Shown here: positions 30,909 to 42,759 of the stretch, one piece after another
Position numbering within the stretch: position 1 is the stretch's first letter
How the letters are laid out: every line of letters begins with the position of its first letter
Source of the DNA: Zygnema cylindricum
Lineage: Eukaryota > Streptophyta > Zygnematophyceae > Zygnematales > Zygnemataceae
Direction: 5' to 3'
DNA length: 50,555 bases
NCBI GenBank assembly: GCA_037447655.1
Contig: JBBHKE010002686.1
Location: 149,533 to 200,087, forward strand
Position numbers and translations under genes: made by a program
The notes under the pieces: generated by a model
Databases searched by the model: none
Told to the model about the DNA's origin: nothing
Seen by the model: only the letters and a program-made list of their open reading frames with translations

Positions 30909-32091
30909 TGTTGATATTTGTGTATTTTCTAGGTCTGTAATAAGATAGAAAAAGGGCACAGGCAGTCTTCCTCTAACTCCCCTCTCCAAGCCCCCACACT
31001 TGTTGTAGTCACTGAAGGCTGGATAGGGAGCTAAAGCCATGGCTGCCTAAGCTCTCTAGAGAAGACAGGGGGTAAATTAGTAATACTTACCAAAAGGTAT
31101 TTGACGGACCCAGGATTTGATCCTAGTACCTACCGTTCGTCAATTCGACATTAGCCGGTAACTTTATCCATTTAGACTAGAGCTAGTATTACGACGTATG
31201 GGGTTTGATAATTATTTAGATAGTTACACGTAGACTAGTTCATTTAACTGGAAATATATACGTATTGCATAGATATAGTTATGTATAGTACGGAGTACAG
31301 ATTTATTAATTGAAACGGATACCGCGCATTTGGTTCGACCGCGAAACAAATACCGCGCTTCTATTTTCAACGGCTAGCAATATAGCCGGATTTAATCGGA
31401 CGGCCACGATAGGCGCCGCGATCGCGGGATATGTACTTTTGGCGGTTTGCGGTCATCGCCACATAGGATGACACATGGCACGTCAACATTGGATTGCGGC
31501 GACACCGGAGATTACGGGAACAAATAGATATATGACATGTGTTGACATTTCAGCCATATCGTACAATTGTCGTACAGAAAGTACACCGGCACCTGTACTT
31601 ATCTGTACGGTACAGTGATGTGATTGGTGCCGTACGTCAGTAGATAGGGTCTTAGAGTGAGAATAGGACTTAGAATTTTTTGAGTAGCTAGTCGCCTCTC
31701 CCAGAGAGCATCTTGTATAAATGGCAAACTTTGGCCAGCCATAACTATCAATTTACTTGACCATTTTCAGTGATTCTTTTTGCTGCGGACTCAGGGGAGT
31801 CCATGCTACACAAGGGAGTAGTCGGTCAGAGTTTTTGTCTGCCAGGGTGGCTGCATATCTAAGGGAAAGTCAAAGTGGGTGAATGTGTCCAAATCTCATA
31901 TTCTAACTTTGCATTCTGTGGTGGAACTGAGCACACAGAAAGTGTTATTTCACAAGGGTGAATCTATATTGGGGTTCTGACTGTCAAGGGGTCAGTCATT
32001 TGGGTTTATATCAAGTTTGGAGTCGGCACTATCTAGATTAGCTTCTTTGGATCTGCCTACTCTGAGGGCCAATGGAGGTCTCAGAGTTTCA
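30909..32091 (+). repeat. 3' LTR of element E
   Basis: 1183 bp, nearly identical to the 5' LTR, followed by TSD AGAGT. The antisense tRNA-like module (31113-31180; B-box complement GGATTTGATCC) is better preserved here than in the 5' LTR. Confidence 0.93.
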
Positions 32092-32460
32092 AGAGTCTAG
32101 TTCTTGGTGCGAGTCTTCCTCCTCGTGGGAATCTCCCTCTTAATGCGAGTCCTCCTCTTCGTGCGAGTCCTCCTCCTGGTGGGAATCTCCCTCTTACTGC
32201 GAGTCCTCCTTTTGGTGCAAGTCCTCTTGGTGCGAGGGTTTCCTCTTGGTGCGAATCCCCCTCTTGGCGCAAGTCTGCTTCTTGGTGCGTGTCCTCCTCC
32301 TGGTACGAGGAGTCCTCTTGGTACGAGTCCTCTTCGTGCGAGTCCTCTTTGTGCAAGTCTTATTGGTGCGAGCCCTCCTTGTGGTGCGAGTTTGTTTTTT
32401 CGTTTGTGTCCTCCTCCTTGTGCTAGTCCTTATTTGGATACAAGTCCTCTTCATAGATGT
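32092..32460. repeat. 18-bp minisatellite, block 2
   Basis: It continues the same GTGCGAGTCCTCCTCTTG unit on the far side of element E, so blocks 1 and 2 were one array before the insertion. Confidence 0.9.
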
Positions 32461-33432
32461 CTCATGCACATAAAACGCACGCATGAAACGGCCAAAAAAT
32501 AATGAATATGCGCATGAAACAAAATTCAAAACATTATAAAATGCGTTGACCAACTTTGAATTTATAATAAAAGAAAAATATAAAAACATCTAATAATCTA
32601 ATGGAAAAGAGGCATAATAAAAATTAGTACTACGACTTAATCAACCTTATTTTTGTTTTACGTTAATATGCGTACTGTTTATTTAGCGTTAGCTACTCTA
32701 ATTTCGACTGCTTTTAAAAAGTGCAATGCACGAATTGTGTCAGTTCGTACTAAAACCAATCATTATTTCGTACAGACGTACAAAATAAGTGTCAGGTAAT
32801 GGCATACATGGGAAATTGAGTGCGTAGCCACGGAAAAGCGTGCGCAGATTTGATTCCAAGTCACAAAGACGAAGGAAGATTACGAAAACCTGTTCTCACG
32901 TGTTGTGAACACAGACTATAGGTACTGTTTAATTAGCCTTAATTGCTCTATTTTCAACTTTTTTAAAATTTAAATAGTGGTGTAAAAAATGAACGAGATA
33001 GTACGAAAATTGCTAATTATTTTGTACAGGCGTACAGAAATAAGTTTAAAAAATAGGCGTCGACAAGGGAAATTGAGTTCGTCGCCACGAAAAACAACAC
33101 TCAGATTTGATTCCCAGTCATAAAGACGAGGGAGAATCGTGAGAACCTGTTCTCACATGCTCAAGCGTCGAATATGTGAACAAAGACTATCGCGGCTACA
33201 TCCAAATTAGTGTTAGGTGTAAAAATTAACGTTAGTTTTTTACTTTTTGTTGGCGTTCCCTTGAACCCAAAATAGTGTTTAACTCCAATAGCGATTCACG
33301 GTGTACGTTCAACCCTTAATTTGGATATTTCCGTACATTTAGTCCATACAAAAAATATACGAATTTTACGAAAGGTTCAAAATCAATAAAAAATAACGAA
33401 ATTTCGTAGAAATGTCAAAATCCGTACGAATG
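32461..33432. repeat. intergenic region with 250-bp tandem duplication
   Basis: No gene is seen. Copy 1 is at about 32673-32922 and copy 2 at about 32923-33190. Shared blocks include TACTGTTTAWTTAGC, CGTACAGAMRTAAG, GGGAAATTGAGT and AACCTGTTCTCAC. Divergence is substantial, so the duplication is old. Confidence 0.75.
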
Positions 33433-33656
33433 AGATATCTATGGTCCTCTTGGTGCGGGTCCTCCTCTTAGTGCAAGTCGGCTTGGCGATGCGAGTCCTC
33501 CTCTTGGTGCGAGTCATCCTCTTGGTGCGAGTCCTCCTATTGGTGCAAGTCCTCCTCTTAATGAGAGTCCGCTTCTTGGTGCAAGTGTTTCTCTTGCTGC
33601 GAGTCCTCTCCTGGTTGGAGTCTTCCTTTTGGCGTGAGTCCTCGTTGTGCGAGTCC
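33433..33656. repeat. 18-bp minisatellite, block 3
   Basis: Same unit as blocks 1, 2 and 4. It ends TTGTGCGAGTCC, which is also the first sequence of block 4 at 37119. Confidence 0.9.
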
Positions 33657-33788
33657 ATGGTTTTGTCCCACTACCCTACCCAAGTTTTGACCCACTACCA
33701 TTTTCACCATTTATTTCCCATGGTTTTTTTTCCTCCTTTCCATTTTCCCTTCCTCTCACTATATCACCTTCCCCTAATTCATTGACCA

Positions 33789-34237
33789 TGTCTAGCAACG
33801 CATTCTCGCCCCTTCTTCCTTTGCCAACTACTACTCCTAAACCTCGCACACAAGCCTCAACACGGATAGAATGTAGTGGGTATCATAATCATTTCGTGGA
33901 AGGTGCCTGTTACGCTCGGCATACAAGGAGTCGTCGACAATTCTTGGCCCTAGGTGGCCCATCCTTTAGTACCCTTCCTTCCACCACACTTCCATCCGGA
34001 CCTACGATCGAAGATTGGGCCACTGTCCATGAGTTAGACGTGCTCGGAGCTTATGATTTGGGATCACCCCGTCCCCGACTATACACGCGGATTCCCATGG
34101 CTGTGCGCATTATCATACAGATGCTTTCCACCTCCCTTTGTCCCGTATTTGTTCCGATCCAACAGATGTTAGACCTTGGCACCTCCTTTTCGTGTTCTCT
34201 TTGTGGGTCCTTGTCTTACAAACCGTGGAGGTGGTAG
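33789..34237 (+). pseudogene. N-terminal frame of LINE-like copy 1
   Basis: About 149 codons from an ATG, Pro- and Ser-rich at the start. It contains ECSGYHNHFVEGACYARH and further His/Arg-rich text (one Cys-x10-Cys spacing is visible). No known domain is recognised. It precedes the RT pieces in the same orientation, so it probably represents the start of the element polyprotein. Confidence 0.5.
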
Positions 34238-34539
34238 CGGGGCCCGAGAGACTATGGCCAGATGCCGACGATTCCTTCGAGGTTATACGAGGGCCCTTCA
34301 TGCCGAGCATGAGGATCGAGTTGCGAGTGCTTCTTTCGCACCACTCAGTACATCTAGACATTAAGACGTCCCATCCTCTTATCGCCATGCTGTGCATTTG
34401 GGTCGTGAGCTATCTCGGGCGGTTCGGGCCCTCCAACCATTTAATCTTGCTCCTGAATCTGCTGCGATTGTCGAAATTCTCTGAGCTCTCCATCCACCGG
34501 CTCTTACTCCTCACCCCCCTCTATCCACACCTTCTACTC

Positions 34540-36880
34540 ATCCGATTTTCTTCTGGATCGAGATGCTTTAATCAAAGCGATTACAACTTCTCCACATCTT
34601 TTGTCGGGTGTCCATTGGGCACTGTTGATGAGTTTTTTCGCGATGTTTTGCCTCCGAATCGGGTGCCCGGGGTTTTGATATGTTTTTCCGAGTGTGCTCA
34701 CTTATTGTTGGTGGCACTGTCCCCTCTCGTATTTGTGATCTCCTCACGGCCTCCCGCCTTGTAGCTGTCACCAAACCCAATGGGGAAATCCGCCCTATTT
34801 CACTGGGAGAGGTATTATACCGAATGGTGGCCCGTGCCATATGCATCCAACTCCAACCCGCCTTCCATGATTATTTCTCTCTTTATCAGTTTGGAGTGGC
34901 AACCCGCGGGGGTTGTGAGGCCGTAGTCCACGAGATTTGAGCATTGTAGGATGTCCATCCAGATTGGTTAGTCCGTCGAGTTGATGTTTCTAATGCTTTC
35001 AATACAGTGGATCGGAATGCCATTTTTTCGGAGCTTATGGACGCACCTTCTTCAATTGTCCAAATATTTCCTTTTATTCTTGGAGTAGCAACCTCTCTTT
35101 TTCCACTGATGGGGATTTGGTCTCACTTTCCTGAACGGCTGACACGCGTGAAGGCGACCCTTTTCGGGGCCCTTTGTTTGCCCTTGCATGTGTTCGGGCC
35201 CTCCGCGCTTCTGCAAACGCGTTGCTTTTCCACCATGCCTCTTCCCTTCAGTTGCGGAGTATACACATATTAATGGCCCTTTAGGACCAAGTTATATCGG
35301 CCAATAAAATTTCTTGGCCAAAGTCAACCTTTCTACCCAACCCTCCAAGTGTATTGTCTGGTCCCCTCATGCTATTCCTCCTCCTTTCACTCCCCCTCTT
35401 AGTTTTCAAACTCCTCCCCCATCCGAAGGCATTCGTGTCTTCGGTTGCCCGCTCGGTTCGGGTCCTTACTTCACCCAATTTCTTGATTCTGATCTTTAGA
35501 CAAATTTGTCCTACATGGACGACCTTCCCCACCTTTCTGATCGATAACTAGCTTTTGCTATTTTGACACGGTGTTTCCTCTATCTTCCCATCTACCTTAC
35601 TCCCACTTCCCCTCCCACCCTTACTTTGTGTCCTCCTTTTATGCATTTGATGATCGCCTCATGTACGTCCTTCACACTTTGTTAGGTCGTGGGGCTTTTG
35701 ATCGCGAGTCTTGGCTTACAGCCCGCCTTCAGGCCTCTATTTCGGTCTCTGCTGACGGCTTGGGTTTACTATCGACGGCGCGTGTTGCTCCTGGTGCCTA
35801 TTGGGGGAGTTGGTGCCTTGTTGCCTCCACTATTGTCTCTTGTTTTCAAGTTGGGGACACTCCTATTCTTCCTACGGCTGTTCTTTGTGTTTCGGACAGT
35901 GTGCTCGCCTTCCGGCGGTCCCTTTTATATGCGTCATGTTCTCTTCCTCCGGCTGCTATCGCGGACATGCCGTTTCTTTCCACTCTTGTTACGACATCAG
36001 TTGCGCGTGTTCAGGAATCCATTTCTTATCAGGTTGTTGCCGCCATTAAGATCGAGCTTCTTGAGGCACTTCCTTCTGATTCTTTGCGTGCACGCTTTCT
36101 CTCTTGTAGTGGACCTGGTTCCCGAGCTTGGTTATTGGCTATCCCTATCTTATCCACCCTCCGTTTCACGAGGGCTTAGTTCACCACCACCCTCAGGTCT
36201 CGGCTCATCTTCCCTCACCCACCTTTGCTTGGCTCTCTTGTTTGCCCATGTGACCACGTTCTCGAGCCCGACGGCGTCCATTTTCTCCGTTGCTCCCACG
36301 GGGGCAAGTTTATTCAGGCATACGTCATGTTACGTGACCCCATTACTACTATTGCTTTTGAGGGGGGATTTTCTATTCGTCGGGAGGTTTCCCACATTAT
36401 TCATTCGCGTCGGATTGACATTGTTTTACTTGATGGTGCGCGTGGCACATTTAGTGAAGTTCTTTTGGCGAATCCTACCTCACATATAGTCGTTTGTCAA
36501 GCAACACGACATGTTGGTGTGGCAGCCCGTGACGCGGCTAGGACGAAGGAGAGTGATTATGCCCTTCGCTATGGTATAGATGGCTTCATTCTGATGGCGG
36601 TCATGATATTTTGTTATTTCGGTGTGGCTTTGGACGAGTTTCTCCGTGCTTGTGGTTGGTGCTTGTTCGAGCGTCGGGGACCTGGGAGTCGTTGCAGTCC
36701 TTACTTCTTTTTATCGTCAACGTTTATCTATGGCCCTACAATGTGTGCGAGCTTCTACCCTTCTTCGATCATCTATTGCAGTTACGGGTCGTCGACGTGT
36801 TCCAAAACTCCCTCCTCGTGTTCCTCCGAGATTCGGGACTTGCGGGGTTGCTTTTCATATATTTTTATTTATAATGGGGT
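34540..36880 (+). pseudogene. RT and C-terminal domain remnants of LINE-like copy 1
   Basis: Reading order and homology to copy 2 define this region. The RT fingers and palm run 34680-35110 (KPNGEIRPI, FNTVDRN). The YADD active-site region is deleted or unreadable (35100-35300). The 'GCPLG' block is at about 35445, and a helical region follows (35571-36179). The C-terminal block with C-x-C-x8-H (PCDHVLEPDGVHFLRC) and the endonuclease-like part lie at 36225-36640. At least six frame changes are present. Confidence 0.7.
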
Positions 36881-37118
36881 TTTGTTGAGACATGTTGGAT
36901 CTTTCCTTCGATGTTTGGTTCGGTGTTTCTTCTTTGGGTGTTGTCGGTTTACTTGCCATCTTTTTGTATCTTCGTTGCTTTTGCCTTGCTTATACCTTTT
37001 GTTTTACTCTCCCCACGTGTAGTTTTCCAGTTTTAGCATTGCTACTTCCTTTTGTTCTCATGGACTCAAATGGTTTATCATCGCGCTTTTTAATAAAGTC
37101 AACCGATTTTATATCTCC

Positions 37119-37322
37119 TTGTGCGAGTCCTCTTTTTGGTGCGAGTGGTCCTCCTAGTGAGAATCTTCCTCTTACTGCGAGTCCTCTTCTTGGTGCGAGT
37201 CCTCGTCCTGGTGCGAGGTTTCCTCTTGGTGCGAGTCCCCCTCGTGGTGCAAGTTTGCTTCTTGGTGCGTATCCTCCTCCTGGTACGAGTCCTCCTCTTG
37301 GTGCGAGTCCTCTTTGTCCGAG
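37119..37322. repeat. 18-bp minisatellite, block 4
   Basis: Same GTGCGAGTCCTCTTCTTG unit. Together with block 3 it probably formed one array before the LINE-like insertion. Confidence 0.9.
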
Positions 37323-38464
37323 TTTTCCCATTTCTGAGATTTAAAGAAACAATAAAGAAATAAAGATGTACACAGGAAGAAGTGGGTCAACCGATATGGA
37401 AAACAACAAATGAAAGCCAAAATGACAAAATCAGGAAGTTGTGTTGTTGAGCGAATGAAAAAATTGATGAATACCTCTACCAGTCAACCACATAAAACTC
37501 AAAAAGTTCTGATCTATAATGTTATAAAAAGTCGAGTATTCAAACAAAATATGTTCTTCATCATTGCAACACTAAAAATGGACAGATGAAAGACTATTTT
37601 CAGCTTTGTAAATTTTAATTTCCTCTATTTCTCTCTCATGATATCGTTGGAAAATCTCTACCTTTCATCTCAATGCCCATGGACGCCAAAACTTACTGGT
37701 AGAGAACCTCCAAAAAACCCTTTTTTTCTCGGGTGTAAGTAGGAATAAGCAATATAATGTAGATAACATTTGCATTCTCACAGTAAGATCAATACATAGA
37801 AACTCTAGCAACTTCCGTTAGTAAATCAACACTCTAAAGATAAATCGTAAACTAAATCGCATGATAATTGCTCTATTGGCCAGGATAAGATTGCATTTCT
37901 TTTTCGCATTTCTTTTTCGCATTTCTTTTTCGCATTTCTTTTGAATACTTGCAATTTGCTAAGAACAAAATTCACTCACATTTTAAATTAAAAAGAAAGA
38001 ATAACAAAACTAAATCGACTTTCGAACAAGGTGAATGTATAAGGGATCACATAAATTCCATACTAAAACTTGACTCTTACGAATAATTCAATACGTGCAT
38101 ACTCTGAACCCTAACTACGTCAAAAACCAAAAATCGACCGGCTTCCGGTCTGACAGATTTGAGCATTTTGCTCAATCCCTATGTTGTTTTTCTCCTACGT
38201 CAAAATCTCGCATTGGAAACCTTTGTTCCCATTTTTCGTCTACCTGTTTGAAAAAGGAACGACCTAAAAAAGGTCACTCGAGAAATCGACGGTCATCCTT
38301 CCTCCTCTCTCCCTCTTTCCTCTCCCTCCTTTTCCTTTTTCCTCACCCTCCTTCCTCTCCCTCCTTCCTTTTCCCTCCTTCCTCTCCTTTCTCATACTCG
38401 AAAAGCTCCAACCGTAAACTGCGCCAAGACTCTGAAAGATAGTAGTTTTATAAATTCTAAAACC
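37323..38464. other. intergenic; 13-bp tandem repeat
   Basis: No gene is seen. 37893-37945 holds about four copies of CATTTCTTTTTCG. 38270-38400 is pyrimidine-rich. This is the 3' flank of the minus-strand thylakoid-lumen gene, so its 3' UTR should lie at the right edge. Confidence 0.7.
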
Positions 38465-41400
38465 CTAAAACCCTTGGATCTCCTCCAATAATCCAGTCAA
38501 GGCAGTCCATTTTTGCAAAGTAGTGACTGATTTGACATACGCCCCTTTGGCTCCGTCCACGTCATCCTTGAGAACTGTTATTTTGAAAATCAACAAAAAG
38601 AAAATCCCACACAGATTTACCTCTCGTTAGGTTTTACATTAAGGAAACCGAACAGATACAGGAAATAAAAACGATTCATGGTTTCGCATATCTCTTGAAA
38701 AAGCAAAAAAAAATCGAAATAAATCCGAATTACAAAGTGACAACCGATTTCTTACTTCTGTTTTGATACTCGTTTATTCTACGGAATCAATACCACACAT
38801 TCCCTCAAGATAGCAAAACAATGCATATTTACTGAACAATGACTGCATATACAGAGAGAAAAACCTTCATGACCTTTTCAGAAACGCATGGACAAACGTT
38901 GAAATGATATTTCCTTTCAATACCACCAGCTCCAGATCGCAAACCGCCAATACAACTCCGTTACAAAGATATTTTTTTTACATTAAGGATTGTCCCCTTC
39001 CTGTGTACCTGATAAATAGTGTGACTGCTGTAAAAAGCAAGAGTTAACTGAGAATAATCCAAAACCCTAGCACTTTCGTTTCTGGTTCTTACCAAAGGAG
39101 GCTTCATCAAACGAACTGTAGGCAACCACATCAAAGGAGGAGGAATCACAATTTTTAAGAATGACACTACACCGTGAATCATTATTGGCGTAAATAAGCC
39201 TAATTCAATGCCAGTTTTTTCTGCTCCTGGAACATAAAATAGTGTTCATAATAACAATTGTTTTTGCCTTGACGCTAATCTAGTGAGCTGTCCAACGAAG
39301 TCAACGTCATTTGAATCTAAATTAGAAGTAATAACACGTAAAACAAAACCCCATGAGACATATTTCTATCTTAGCGCTGATAAAGATTCACTGTGTAGAT
39401 ATGTGTCTACCAGCTGTGCACTTGAATTTATGTGCGAGGATATTAAACAACATAGCACTTAAACAAAATGACACAGCTTTAACGACACTCACGCTGTTTC
39501 TCTCCGCGGTAATTAATCGAATCGCGCTCATTTCTGGTGCCCATTTTAGGGACTTAAACATAGATCAGTGTGGACCGCGGTATCCGTTCAACAAAATGCA
39601 TGTGTAGGACAAGCATCTGCGAGAACTTTGCAAAGAGATTGACTAGACTGTCTACAATTTGATTGTTCATAATAATGATACTAAAGGACAACGTAAACCT
39701 CTCAGAGCATCCTCCTAAGGTAGGTCAAAATACAAGGACGGTTCACTGCCCATGGCTCTTAGAGTGAGAGTTTTGTTTTTTTACCAAAAATCACAAATTA
39801 GCATTAACAACTCTACTTAGTTAAGTGGCCAGACGCCTCTTGGCAGAACATTATTTGGTGTAGTTAATTCTATTAAGTGTTAACACTGATAATCCGCTAA
39901 CTCTAGTAGCCATGGACAGTGCAGTCTATGTTAGTTAATTGTGCACAAGAATTACAATGGGTGAAGAATGTCCACAGATCACCATGACTAATGTAGACTG
40001 CTCTAATTCGCAAAAAGGGCTTTACAATGGATCTCGTCAGAAAATTATTCATCTGTGAGTGTATGTCTTTGCACATAAACAGATAAATCTGCGCCAGTCT
40101 ACAAAATCACGGAACTACCGACGAAAGGGTAAGAACATCGATTGGGCAAAAACGCAGTTTCTTAATTTCATCCATGAAACAACGGGATTCTGCATGCACA
40201 AATATGAAAGTGTTGACGATATACAAAATTAGATAATCGAATATATACAAGTTTTCTTGAAAAAAATACCTGCAGCTTGTAAGCTCTCCAAGGATGAACC
40301 GAAGCTGCTCGCCATCTCCTTCTCCTCTGCGTTTGAACTTACCTGCAAGGTCATCAAGGTTTGCAAATCAATAAATTGGTTTTAAGGAAATTTTATAAAC
40401 ACATGCCCTGCCCTAAACCACGAACAGTTCCAAAGGAGCTTGCAGACCAATTTACTGAACACTGAACATCATTCGGACTCCTCGTTCATAAATAAAAACC
40501 ATCATTTCGTCCAATATTACATGGTACCAGATTAAAAAACAGTCGCTTGTTTAATTAGTTAGTTTCTCGTTCTCTTGGAGGAGGTTGTGATGCAGAAAGG
40601 ATTTCACTTTCTATAACATTTCGCACACAAGAAGGACAGAAAGCTTCAAAAAAAATAGGCAATTAGCGCAGATAGTTGCTTTTCAACTTCCGTTCGTTCT
40701 CTTTCAGCCAATACAGCCCTTCACAGTGGCTTTAACACCAAAGGAAATTGGTCTTTTGGCAAAAGGTTCAAACCTCCACGTACAAACTGACAAGAACTTC
40801 AAAATTTCAGGACAAGCAATTTGCAAATTTTCCACTTAACGTCTGTTCACTGGATAAAATTACAAGACTCGAGCATCGTAGAGGCTTCAGAAAGTGGTTC
40901 TGCTGCTGAACAGCCCCATAAAATCGACCAAAATACATAAAAAAGAGAGGGAGAAGGGTTGGTTGGACGGGCGAACGTTCTGGTGAACGGACGTTAATGT
41001 ACCTTGGCCAACGCATCGATAAGTTCTTTTGTCCATCCACTCTCTAAACCTGAACCTAACACCACAGAAGCTGTGGCGAAATCGCTCTCCTCCAAAGCCT
41101 GTCCTGCGAATCCGAGTTTGTATACTGCTTTTTGCACAGTCGCTGTATCAAAAATCATCAAAAAAAAATAGCAACGGTTTGATCACAGTCAAGAATTGGG
41201 TAGAGAACGTCCAAAAAAATCCACCAACATTCAATCAAATTCAAAGAAACCAATGAGTAGAGAGAACTTCCTTAAAAATCTTCCATGGTTCAATTAAATT
41301 CAAGTAATGAGTAGAGCCAACTTACTGAAGAAATCAACCACCGTTTAATCAAATTCAAATAAAATAATGAGTACAGATAACTTACTTAAGGAATCAGCCA

Positions 41401-41853
41401 CAGTTCAAATGAGTATTTAGAACTACCATTTCACAGAAGTCAAAAAAATATACGGATCCAAAAAAATGAAGTATATAACAATTTGAGAAAAAATATGATT
41501 AGTAGAAATATGATCCTGAAACTTACAAACCTTAGACTTATCTTCCATAATGTTGGAATTAGACCAAATTCAAGTTTTTAACCAAAAAACAAAAGTCAAA
41601 AAAAAAAGGACATTGAAACCAACATAATACGATTACCTCATTAGAATTCATAATTCATTCATTCATAAAATTCATACTCAACCAGCGTTCCTCAGCAGAA
41701 AAAGAATTGAAGCTTTGCAAAGAAATAACCACAACAGAAAAAGAAACACAATCAACATGCAAGATAGAGACTGGTAGGAAAAAGTATGATGCAATTACCA
41801 CAGAGTCACAAAGAAATACATAACTTTTGACAGGTTAGAAAGAGAGAGGGGGA

Positions 41854-41906
<53 letters not shown>

Positions 41907-42637
41907 ACTGTCAGAGAAGTGGGAGGACTCAGCAAAACGTCGTAGCAACAAAAACAGCAAATTCCCCTTCCTTCAACAAAAAAGAACAGCTACATTGCAA
42001 AGAACGATAACTGCAAAAGAAAAAAAAAATCTAAAAGAAAAATGTTTAAAAACGATAAACCGTCTAACTGTGCTGAACAGGCTCTCCCTGAAAAAATTAG
42101 GTCTTACAGGGTTATCCAGAGTTTTTTGAAGCTTTCCAGGGTTTTCTAGGGGTTTCTAGGGTCTTCTGAGGTTTTTAGGGTTTCAAGGAATTTTGAAGAT
42201 TTTTCGAGGACTTCAAAAACCTTTAGGGTTTCATAAGATTCCAAAAAGAAAAAAAAATACTCAGACTCACCAGCCTCACTCTTGTAGGTTCCCAAACTTT
42301 CTCTTTTTAAAATTTTCGACTTCCTCCCTTGCTTCACTTTCTCCAAAAGCTCATCGTCGTCATCCAAATCCAATAGAGCCATGGCTTGCTTTGGAGCCAT
42401 CCATGGCTGCCCAATCACAGCCGCCAAAGCCGCCAAAGAGGTGGCACAGACAGTCCTCCTGGAAGCCACGTCCGTACGATTCTCAGGCACTGCCTGGCAC
42501 CTCACTGCAAGCAGAGCAGGTGAAGACAAACCTGTACGGCTCAAAGGCTGTACGGATAAGGACACAGGCGTGAGACCGAGGGAGGAATGGAATGTGGAGA
42601 GAGAGGCAGTGAAGGTGGAGGAGAGCTGGGAAGCCAT
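38465..42637 (-). CDS. thylakoid lumen protein, 16.5 kDa/MPH2-like, four exons
   Basis: A complete nuclear gene for a 229-residue chloroplast protein. Exons on the minus strand: 42271-42637, 41003-41142, 40270-40342 and 38465-38574 (TAG stop). All introns are GT-AG and the phases join exactly. The N-terminus is a bipartite transit peptide: a Ser/Thr-rich stroma-targeting part, then a twin-arginine-type segment (SRRTVCATSLAALAAVIG) ending AMA before the acidic mature start LLDLDDDDELLEK (about residue 88). The mature part has VYKLGFAGQALEESDF and ends QKWTALTGLLEEIQGF. These match my memory of the plant thylakoid lumenal 16.5 kDa protein (MPH2), which helps maintain photosystem II under high light. 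The family name is recalled rather than searched; the lumenal location is well supported. A G-box lies upstream. Confidence 0.8.
38575..40269 (-). other. intron 3 of lumen gene
   Basis: About 1.7 kb, donor GTATTT (complement at 40264-40269), acceptor AACAG next to 38574. Short open frames within it (38961-39182, 39353-39607) show no recognisable domain. Confidence 0.75.
41150..42269 (-). repeat. intron 1 of lumen gene with repeats
   Basis: Contains about four imperfect copies of a 60-70-bp unit (41180-41420; shared AATGAGTAGAG and TCAAATTCAAA), a (GA)n microsatellite at 41856-41901, and AGGGTTTC-type repeats at 42105-42235. Donor GTGAGT and acceptor GATACAG. No other gene is seen in it. Confidence 0.75.
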
Positions 42638-42753
42638 GGCGATGGCGAAAATTTGACAGAAACGATGAAGAATTTAAAACCTAATCAGAAAAAATGTAAG
42701 GTTAACATTAGACGCAAAAGAGAGTACAGTAGAGTATTGTAGGCAGAAAATGC

Positions 42754-42759
42754 CACGTG
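42754..42759. promoter_or_regulatory. G-box upstream of lumen gene
   Basis: CACGTG within GCCACGTGGC, about 117 bp upstream of the ATG. G-boxes bind bZIP/bHLH factors and are common in light-regulated photosynthesis genes. Function here is inference. Confidence 0.5.

Larger units (their letters stand above)
26711..32091 (+). mobile_element. copia element E, non-autonomous, with nested solo LTR
   Basis: 5' LTR 26711-27891 (1181 bp), 3' LTR 30909-32091 (1183 bp), PBS 27892-27906, PPT 30896-30908, and a perfect TSD, AGAGT, at 26706-26710 and 32092-32096. The internal region keeps gag but has lost nearly all of protease, integrase and RT. A solo LTR of the D family (29116-30147) sits in it. The LTRs differ at under 20 sites by eye, so it transposed fairly recently and presumably in trans. 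Confidence 0.93.
33657..37118 (+). mobile_element. LINE-like retroelement, copy 1 (decayed)
   Basis: A non-LTR-type element of about 3.46 kb between two minisatellite blocks, with 12-bp flanking repeats TTGTGCGAGTCC (33645-33656 and 37119-37130). An open frame starts at ATG 33789. RT pieces follow: TKPNGEIRPISLGEVLYR (34768-34821), LYQFGVATRGGCEAVVH, then VSNAFNTVDRNAIF (about 34987-35028). The C-terminal part has RRIDIVLLDGARG, GVAARDAARTKE and FGVALDEFL (36410-36640), resembling the restriction-like endonuclease region of some LINE families. Many frameshifts and stops are present. There is no poly(A) tail, but AATAAA occurs near 37092. Confidence 0.75.

Noticed and set aside
39353-39607. 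84-codon frame in intron 3 of the lumen gene
   Set aside because: No recognisable domain, on the opposite strand to the gene, and of a length expected by chance.
42271-42637. Photosystem II 5-kDa (PsbTn) or PsaN identity for the lumen protein
   Set aside because: It lacks the short Cys-containing C-terminus of those proteins; the exon-2 to exon-4 sequence fits the 16.5-kDa lumen family better.
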